Shown: piece by piece, positions 56,100 to 64,000 of the stretch
How positions within the stretch are numbered: position 1 is the stretch's first letter
Layout of the letters: the number at the start of each line of letters is the position of its first letter
DNA from: Pisaster brevispinus
Lineage: Eukaryota > Echinodermata > Asteroidea > Forcipulatida > Asteriidae
Assembly (NCBI GenBank): GCA_023634235.1
Contig: JAMKCF010000018.1
Coordinates: 4,927,474-4,991,473 of the forward strand
Direction: 5' to 3'
DNA length: 64,000 nt
The notes under the pieces: model-generated
Told to the model about the DNA's origin: nothing
The model's input: the letters and a program-made list of their open reading frames with translations, nothing else
The model's database searches: none
Made by a program: the position numbers and the translations under genes

Positions 56100-58480
56100 A
56101 TCGTGTTTTCCCACTCTTAATATGGATTCTTTAGCAAATGCCTTTGCACTACCACGCCACTCGTACATCACTGAAAATGATTGATATGTAAACTGTTGTA
56201 AATTGAGTTGCGTATCGGTACATTGAAATGAATTTCAAGCCATCCGTTTTACTAAACACATTTTAAAAGAAAACACAATTATCATCTGGTTGATTTTCAA
56301 TTGTAATTACTTGATTATACCAACCATTCATTTAAATAATATCACTTTTTCCTTGCAGCACAAGTTCATTCTGTAGCCCCATAGGTTGCAGAATGAACTA
56401 ACCATATTCTGCATAATTGTGGATTATTATTGGCAAACATTATGGCTAACGAGGTAAAATAAGGAATCGGGCTGGCGTAGTGGTGTAACCCCCCTGAATT
56501 GGCCGCCATCTTTGATGTCAAACAATGGAAATGTGCACAACTGAACTCCATGCGCACGGCTCTCAGCCAATGGTAAAACTTCATTTACGCCAGTCTGGGC
56601 TTGTGGCGTCATGTGCAGGGGGGGGGGGGGTTATAGACTTTTTATCATGCTAATACCATCTCGGTCATGTTCCCTGTATCCAACAGCAGTTTTGGATACC
56701 AAATGTTCATCAAACAAAAATGAACCAGACCATTTACCCTTCCAGCCTCGGTTTGATTGCAATGGGAGGAAAACAAAATTATCTCACAGTGTTAAAGGTT
56801 TATTGTGCCCCGCCGCTGACCTCTCGGGACCGGCGGCTGGAATCCAGCATTGGACGGATCCTCGAATTTGACTTTGGGTTTTCTCTCCCTACTTGGTCAT
56901 GTAGGTTTCGGGGGGTTTCCTCCTTCGTCAAAAACTCACCCTTGTCTTCTGTGACCGATGATCTCCAGGCAGAACAATTTATTTTGTTTCGTTACCAGAA
57001 ACAAACAAAAAATACTAATAACGATATTATAAATAAGTTAAACAATTTGCATTAATTGTGTTAATATACAAATAAATATGAATAAATACATTTCATGGAA
57101 ATGGTATTAACTCATTTTAAAAACATATACACTAAAGTCTCTGCGAGCATGTCAAACAGGTCTGTCCAGTGTATAATTTATTTATCGAAACTTACATTTT
57201 CTGCAATCAAACGCTGACCTCCGCTAACCTTGTTATTTTTTCTGTCTTCTATCTAATCTGAAATATTTTATCAGAGCACTTTATCTCAAACTCTGGGACA
57301 TAAATAGAGCTGACAATAATTATTGGCAGTGGCTGGCAGCGGATATTGCACAGCTTCAAAAGCATTCAATGCAGAATGTACATGGTCATTACCGAAATCA
57401 AGCCTGGAGTGGATTTTAATAGTCTTAACTTGAGTGTGGTTAGACGTAGAGTATTTGAGATGTCAATAAACGCACTCGTATGACCAGTGGGAAGGTTGAC
57501 TTATCAAGTTTAAACAAGTCCGAATTTTGACAGCAATTATAAAACGAGGGTCGGTTAACAAAATTCTTAAACAAACTTGCACACGTGCCGGAATGCTTGA
57601 CTTTATTCAACACAACTAGACATACCTTTACGTGTGGGACGTAAGCGTCAGCCATTAATTGTGATGTACACTGTATGTGAGCACAGACAAAACACACACA
57701 CATACACCTCGTGAGACGACAACTTTCTGAAGCACGTGGATTTGTTAAAAACTACTTTTTAAAAGGGTGTAGACAATATTGATACGTTTGAAATTGTGTC
57801 CATATAAAATTGCACACAACTTAAATCATGATATCAAGACGGTTATAGTGAAACAATTATGCTTTTAAATGAACAAAGCTTTTGCAAAAACGAGTAACAC
57901 ATTACATTTTTTAACTCGCAAGACCCAAACCTGACGTTATTTCTGTAATTTTATTTCCTGACATGATTGTGATTAAATTTGCCACCTGACCTGACTTGAA
58001 GATGTCATCAAATGATGACATCATGTTTGATTCCGACCTGGAAGTTTTAACCTTTCGAATTTGTAATTCCAACGGTGTAAAATTTGTTCAGTTTTTGAAT
58101 ACCTTTCCCATTAATTCCGATTTGTGTGGTTCACGTGATAGGCTTTTTTTCAAACAATAAACAATGATTTAATGTAATTCGATGCCTGATAACGATACAT
58201 GACTTCATGAAAAATCATGACGTCATGAAAACCGTGGTGTCTCCAAATTGAGGTTAAAATAATCTCCTGTTGATTTGAAGGCAGTTGCAATCTTGAGTTT
58301 TGCTGTAGAGGAGAGTTTGGGCTGCTTGCTGTATTAAAGGCTCGAGTGCAAAACCAAATCGGGCAACGCGACCTTGCGAAGACTTTATAAGTGTGGATAC
58401 TGGTCTTTGACAATAACCAATTTTGTACACGTGATTTTATCAGGTTAATCAAGTTTAAGAAATACTAGTATATATCGTGG
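56100..58480. other. Intergenic stretch, two short palindromes only
   Basis: Contains gatgtcatcaaatgatgaca then tc at 58001-58022 and tcatgacgtcatga (full CRE TGACGTCA) at 58215-58228. Otherwise no recognised gene or repeat. Confidence 0.4.
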
Positions 58481-58482
58481 AC

Positions 58483-58528
58483 TATGTTGTTGTTGTTGTT
58501 GTTGTTTTTGTTCTTGTTGTTGTTGGTT

Positions 58529-58559
<31 letters not shown>

Positions 58560-58560
58560 G
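58483..58560. repeat. GTT and TTTTG microsatellites
   Basis: (GTT)n followed by (TTTTG)n, ending at a short poly-G. Fragments of simple repeat only. Confidence 0.85.
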
Positions 58561-59078
58561 GGGGAGGGGTATGTTGAAGACCACCCTGCATTTCCCCTAT
58601 CACTGATTGGTCTAACGACTAATTCCCTATAGTAGTATGGATGGGTCGAGCAGCTTTGTCTCTCAGCCAATGGCGACGGCTTTTATCGGTTTTTTAGTCA
58701 AAGGGAAGGACCTTGGGGATTGAGACTGACGTCATACACTCTCTCAAATTGCAACTCTATAAAGTGGTGTACACTAAAACATGAACATTATCTCCTTCGC
58801 TCATGATTACATCGATCAAGGAACATTCTTACGGTATCAGTGACACAAACAATACTTGCACTTGGGATATTAAAGGACACTTCTCCATGTGGGAATTTAA
58901 CGATATAATAAGAAAAGAGAGAGGGAGAGGAAAATAGAGAGGGAGAGATTAAATAAAGAATCTATTGAGTTTATTTTGAATTCTATTGGTTGGTTATTGG
59001 TGGAGCCAAGTTTCATGTTACAAGTTTGCAAAGTAAAGTTAACTATTATATTCCACAGTAAATAAAAAGTCCTGTTTC

Positions 59079-59325
59079 TGGATTGACCCGAATCCGGGTT
59101 TGGGGATCAGGATCCATTTCGTTTTACATTTACAAAGAATACGAGACAGCCCTGTGTTCCTTAACCAGATTTCGGGGTCATGTTTGACCCCCCCCCAAAA
59201 AAAAACAAAAAAAAACCACAACCCAAAACAAACAAACAAACAAACAAAAATACGAAAAAAAACCCACCCCGGATTACATTGACCCTCAAATGGGTCCGGC
59301 CCTCTGAGACCAAGGTCCAAGGTAA
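59079..59325. mobile_element. Foldback repeat family R, copy 8
   Basis: ctggattgacccgaatccgg, ggtcatgtttgacccccccc, an A/C-rich insertion with (AAAC)n at 59215-59247, then attgaccctcaaatgggtcc. Interrupted, with decayed half-sites. Confidence 0.6.
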
Positions 59326-59427
59326 AATCTTAGTTTTGATTTAACGTAATTTGTATTATTATTATTTTTTTTAACGGTTGAACACATTTTTTTCAGAGAC
59401 AACAAACTTACACTTCCTTCCGGTGTA

Positions 59428-59648
59428 CACCCTCAAAATCCCGGTTCAGACTTGACCCGGATTTCAAGGTCCCATGAAGATCCTGACCAATTTGTTGGTC
59501 AAGCTGACCCGGAAATCAGTTTAGAAAGGGATATTTTAACTTGAACAGGTTCTGGGTTTACCTTGACATAGTTTCTGAGTTATACTGACTCATGAAGGAG
59601 TCAGGCACCACAGGATCCGGAAGCCACGACAAATCTGTTCCGGGTGTT
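59428..59648. mobile_element. Foldback repeat family R, copy 9
   Basis: acaccctcaaaatcccggtt then cagacttgacccggatttca on the left; ccacgacaaatctgttccgg then gtgtt on the right. Exact ERE core GGTCAAGCTGACC at 59497-59509. It lies about 100 bp from copy 8. Confidence 0.75.
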
Positions 59649-59844
59649 GCTAGAAAGTAACGATAAGTTAGTAGTTGGTAGACAAGTTGTTGAAAACAAT
59701 TTATTTAAACAAAATAATATTTATCTCAAGATGCACAAAACTTCATTGTGCACTTTAAAATGAGAAGCACTTTAAAACATCATCTGCTGTTTGGGTTCCT
59801 GATAAGATTTTGTTTAAACTGAGTATAATGTTTTGCCGAATAAC

Positions 59845-60035
59845 ACACACACACACACACACAACCTTACGGATCCGGTTTGTGGGGTACTGCTATTGTT
59901 GTTCTATTGTTCCCTTTTCTAAAGAATTCCCTTGTGGGGCCCTATTGTTCCTATTGAAATTGCCTTGTGGGGTCCATTGTTCCATTGTTAAAAGTACCCC
60001 GTAAGTTGGCATGTGTAAGGGCACACACACAAAAG
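59845..60035. mobile_element. Dispersed repeat family I, copy 2 (inverted)
   Basis: (CA)n, then tacggatccggtttgtgggg, ttgttctattgttccc, and finally aaaagtaccccgtaagttgg, catgtgtaagggcacacaca: the reverse complement of the blocks at 6842-7010. Confidence 0.6.
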
Positions 60036-60369
60036 CTCGTAATAGATGGCTGTTACAACAAAAACTAAGAACAATGTGTTTACATGTGGACAAATTGTGC
60101 ATGTTTTCACTATTTTCTGCTGACTCACACAGCGGATCAAACCCAAATGATATTTCGAGAGTATGGCTGATCACGCAAGACACGAACACTGTCTGCAACT
60201 ATTTTGTCAACTCCACCAATCCTGTATAATGCCTATCACATTCATGGATTCAAAACCACAATGTCCCTTTAAGATATGTTACATGATAGGATGATTTCGG
60301 AAATTAATTGTCGACTTCAATCGAAAAGGTTATTTCATAAACTTGATTCCAGCACCAAATTTCCTGAGA

Positions 60370-60405
<36 letters not shown>
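60370..60405. repeat. (AAT)n microsatellite
   Basis: About eleven aat units followed by aataaataaa. Confidence 0.9.
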
Positions 60406-60407
<2 letters not shown>

Positions 60408-60954
60408 TTCTTCTGAAAAAAGAAATAATTTTCTTCTGAAATTCTATACACTAGACGAGAAAAATGTCTCTTCCCCTATCAAGCTACTTCTCCACTGTAC
60501 GATTTTTATAATCCCTGATTAAATGTATCCAGGTTTTCCGTTTGTTTTCTATTTGTTTTCCGTCCGTAAAAACGTGACCGTCATATTTCGAGAAAATTGC
60601 AACATGGGGATGGATTTTGCGTTAATCGAAAACCGGCGAATGATATTGTTCACTCGACCTTAAACCGATAAACCGTACCAAAGGTGAGGTCATATTTTAT
60701 TTTAATTGTTTTTTTCAACAAAATGCTGATTTATTGGCACATTTATCAAGGGAGGAAATGATAAGAAAGTTTCAGCTAAGTAATGGCTGTGTGCTGAGAA
60801 AAAAAAGGAGGAAAGAAAAAAAAACACCAGAAAAAAAACCCTGTCAAGGTGCTTTAAAACTAACGTCTAATCTATCGACGTTTATGAGGTGACAGCGGGT
60901 ACCAACCTCATCTCTGGCCACAGCATTCGCGAGCGGACACCAACCCTCAGCAAT

Positions 60955-61130
60955 CTTAGAAACGATTCATGCACGAATTGTTTCTCAGATTGAAATGTTT
61001 CGGGTGAACAAATCGTACCAAACCATATTACTCCGAAAGGAATCCTTTCTCAAAATAGTCTTTACTTTCAACAGCTGCAGTTCTTTTCACAGAGTAAGTT
61101 TTGAAGATTATTAATTTTGAAGTACTTATG
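60955..61130 (+). mobile_element. Repeat family J, diverged copy 3
   Basis: agaaacgattcatgcacgaa then ttgtttctcagattgaa corresponds to the palindrome of the 55.3-kb copy. The following ggaatcctttctc ... aacagctgcagttctt parallels gaatccttttttt ... accagctgcagtgctt at 55397-55475. Confidence 0.5.
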
Positions 61131-61618
61131 ACCCTACCTTAAATTGCTGCATTTGACTACATGCTGCTTTGCACACGAATGGAACAAAAACATATAGGAA
61201 TAATAAATACATAAATACATAACATTAATAAATAAATCAAATTAGTAAATAAATGAAAAAAAAAAATCATATTTTGTGACATTATTGTTAAAAGTTCTAC
61301 ACGTGTACATCTTTGCATCGTGATTGGTAGGATTTTAGTGTGGGAATTTTCTTTTGACTGAAACTGTTTTCTTTTCTTTGGGGAGGGCGGGGGGTGTTGT
61401 TGTTTAAGATGTTTAGATGTTTTGTACCACAACGACGAGGCGAGTAAAGTCACTAGGTCCGTAGGCGTTATGCCATTTATGATATGTTTACACTGCCTTG
61501 CCTATTCCAAATAACACCGAGTTGTAGCATACGTGTCTCCGCTTGCTTAATCCAATTTGTTCTAAAAAATGTGCCCAATTTAGGCTTGAGGGACAAGCAA
61601 ATCGTGCCTCCCGGTTTC

Positions 61619-61781
61619 TTAGCGGACGACTGTACAAATGTGTCGAGGTGAAAATTCCTCATCTGGATCGATATCTCTGACACTATAGGTATCGATCGGA
61701 AGGTAAGGCGATACGGACCGTGTTTGACTCCCGCCTCCACCGCTCCCCCGGCACCGCGCCTGCGACTTCCGTGCCGGGGCG
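61619..61781 (-). CDS. Candidate C-terminal coding exon of an unrecognised gene
   Basis: On the - strand a good pyrimidine tract and acceptor (ctttttacttgtctcacccc then gag) is followed by 1 + 162 nt: 53 residues and a stop at 61619. The peptide begins APARKSQARCRGSGGGG, then SQTRSVSPYLPIDTYSV, then RDIDPDEEFSPRHICTVVR. It is hydrophilic with Gly-rich, SP-containing and acidic parts, as in a cytoplasmic or disordered tail. GC content is far above the flanks. Two other frames are also open over part of this block, so CpG-rich regulatory DNA is a real alternative. No polyadenylation signal found close by. Confidence 0.3.
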
Positions 61782-61959
61782 CTCGGGGTGAGACAAGTAA
61801 AAAGGCAGGAAGCAGACGACACGCTATGAATGTTTCAGTTAAAATGTTCCCACTCTTTTCTTTTTTTTTCTTTTTTAAAGTCCTACGGTCTTTGTGGTGA
61901 TGGTTTAAGGGAGTCGATCGAACGAATTTAGGCGGCCGTTGCATGCATTTCATGAATAA

Positions 61960-63290
61960 AGTGATTTACGTTTTTTTAAAGGGATGTGTAGAGATCACAC
62001 CTAATAATGCATGACTTTGTGTGGTTGCTTTTATGCGCAATAGTTTGGGCGGGAACCACGTTGCTGTGCACGATGTACTATTGAATGAAAACAAAAAAAT
62101 CAGCGTTTTTAGTAAGACTGGATTATTTTCAGTTTTCAATAGTTACATTATGCTCCGACTTCAGAAATCTCACCAAATAATAGCCTTCCCAAGAAACATG
62201 CTATTTCCATTCACGCATGCGTACAAACCCTCTATTGGTTGGTGGTTAAACGTCATAGAGTTGTGAACTGGGCAGACGCACAAACGCGTATGTGTCACGC
62301 CATCACCAACACCCTACAAACAGACGCAATGTGTAATTTCAATATTACATGGAAAAGGTTTATTCGATTCTTTTGTTTGATTGAAGCGTATTAAGTCATG
62401 GTTTTAATTATGTAAACTTTCCGATATGCAGGAGTTGGCAATAGGGGAATTCGAAGAATATTTCGTCAGTTCGAAATGTCGAGCAATGTACTGGTTTTAA
62501 CTGAATAATCAGTGAGATTTCATATTGGAACTTGTGACAAATATGTCTACCAGTAAAAATCCTATAATTTGTGTTTCGGACATGATTTTCACACGAATTT
62601 AAAAAAGTCCCTTTCCGTTAAAGGCTAATACTTTAAAATATACTGATGTGTTGTCTGTCAGTAATCACAGTTTTCCATAATTATGTGGGAAATTCACATG
62701 TTACCAAGACAAATATTTGTAAGATATTACGGCGTCGTGAATGGAAATAAGAGACTCATGTTTCTGTGGAAAGATCATTGTTTTGTCGTTGTACAAGTTT
62801 GTTGAGGCAGATGTTTCAGGTTTACTTTTCGAAGAAGAATAAAAGTAAAGCTTACAAAGTAATGTAAATCAGACAAGTGTGTGTCTTATAAATACTGTTT
62901 GTTTTATATAAATACACAATTATTGACTAAGAGAAGACAATCTTAAAGTAAGCCTAGGCATCGTAGTTTCTGCTGGAAAAGAAGGGACTTAAGGTGGTTT
63001 CGATGGGAAAATGCCAGCATGCGTGTGTTAATAATTGTTACTGAAACCAGTAAAATTCAACAGTATTGGTGTGCTTGGTTTACTCCTAAGTTTCCCCAAA
63101 ATATTTCAATGACACACTTCTATTTTTATTTATATATAAACAACTTTTTTTAAGGGGGTGTTTTTTTGTTGTTCTTGTCTGTTCTTTATCATCATTGACT
63201 TTAAAAAGAAATGACCTTTGATTTTTACAATGCCAATTTCAATCTTTACTGAAGGGGTTTGATCAGTATTATTCAATAATACAATAATAG
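61960..63290. other. Intergenic stretch with nothing recognised
   Basis: AT-rich; the longest frame is about 80 codons and carries no recognisable motif. Confidence 0.4.
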
Positions 63291-63294
63291 CAAG

Positions 63295-63354
63295 AAAAAA
63301 CATGATGTTATTTTTTAAAAGAAATTTCTTTAAAAAAATAACATCATGTTTTTT
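63295..63354. repeat. Near-perfect 60-bp palindrome
   Basis: The left arm at 63295-63324 (aaaaaacatgatgttatttt then ttaaaagaaa) and right arm at 63325-63354 are reverse complements at 29 of 30 positions with no spacer. No repeat-family relative noticed in the window. Confidence 0.9.
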
Positions 63355-63968
63355 TTGCTGTCCTTTAAACAACGCATTTTCGTTGTCACTTTTGTTGATT
63401 TTGGTTCTCTCACCGATTTCAGAATATGCCCTCCTCTATAAGTTTACAACAAAATGAAGTTCTTGTCTTTTCTTACACTCACTCAGCTTTTCTCTACTCA
63501 TTTCTTTTCTCATACTATTTTTCACAATGTTAGGTTCTTACAATGGGAAGCCTTTCCCTCCCTTGTCTCGTTCAATTTCTTACCGATTTCAGAAATGCTA
63601 AAATCGTAGAGGGGGAAACAGTGCCATGTGTATTGTTTCTGCGCTCGTGCAGGTCACAATGTGCGGTAAAAGCACTCTCCGAGTGATCTTTAATACACAC
63701 AAGAATACAATACATTAATAAAAAAAGGGAAAACATGGGGAAAAAAAGAAAGCAATATCATAAAACAAGGCTAATCTTATCTCCTGTGGTTGAGAGTGAC
63801 GCAGTTACCGTGCCAGTCAATCACTTTAATTTACTCGGTACAAAAATGCAGACTTATATAGGTAGTCGTCGGGGGACCTCACTGCACTTCCATTATATAT
63901 AATATTTTAGCGTACGGGAAGAGCATTGCCTCCTGGCATGATTCGATTGTTATTGCGGGCGAAGTGTT

Positions 63969-64000
63969 TAAAAAAAAAGAAAAAAAAAAAAAAAAAAAAA
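63969..64000. repeat. Poly(A) tract at window end
   Basis: A-rich run interrupted by one G, continuing to the last base; probably extends beyond the window. Confidence 0.8.

Noticed and set aside
61477..61953. 158-codon - strand frame
   Set aside because: It overlaps the candidate C-terminal exon in another frame; the 53-residue frame has the better acceptor phase, stop and composition, and only one of the two could be real.

Overview
This window is non-prokaryotic: AT-rich, intron-split, with very few coding exons, abundant microsatellites, hairpin MITEs, tRNA-derived SINEs and 5'-truncated LINE tails. The one firmly recognisable gene is an adhesion-type (class B2) GPCR, so the source is an animal. 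The mix of repeats suggests a marine invertebrate, possibly a deuterostome such as an echinoderm or lancelet. That last step is an impression from composition and was not tested.

Layout. (1) About 1.85-12 kb, + strand: the 3' end of the GPCR gene in four exons with matching phases and canonical splice sites (1851-1939, 3653-3779, 4725-4766, 11712-11984). They encode the end of TM5, ICL3, TM6, ECL3, TM7 and a complete Ser/Thr-rich cytoplasmic tail ending in a PDZ-ligand-like Ser-Thr-Ile. Everything before TM5 lies upstream of the window. The last intron is about 6.9 kb. (2) About 12-25.8 kb: no convincing gene. It holds several MITE families, a tRNA-derived SINE, a LINE 3' end with a decayed reverse-transcriptase C-terminus, and islands of non-repetitive homeodomain-motif-like sequence that resemble conserved non-coding elements. 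(3) 25.9 kb: a possible first coding exon on + (good ATG context, 86 nt, consensus donor). (4) 27-31 kb: a weak two-exon candidate on -, and a tandem tRNA-like SINE. (5) 33-39 kb: possible regulatory islands flanking two degenerate tandem arrays (34.86-35.25 and 35.46-36.44 kb). (6) 42.49-43.2 kb: a very long AAAC microsatellite whose first 488 bp are perfect. (7) 44-64 kb: mostly repeats (LINE tail, minisatellite, MITEs, a 165-bp duplication) plus one possible C-terminal exon on - at 61.6-61.8 kb.

The most interesting repeat structure is two dispersed families that carry recognisable protein-binding palindromes. One is a foldback family in at least nine copies, five with an exact GGTCANNNTGACC (estrogen-response-element core). 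The other is a roughly 150-bp MITE in three copies with CTCF-like motifs in its inverted termini. I found no prokaryotic-type system, CRISPR array, intact transposase or intact reverse transcriptase. Apart from the GPCR exons, all coding calls here are tentative.
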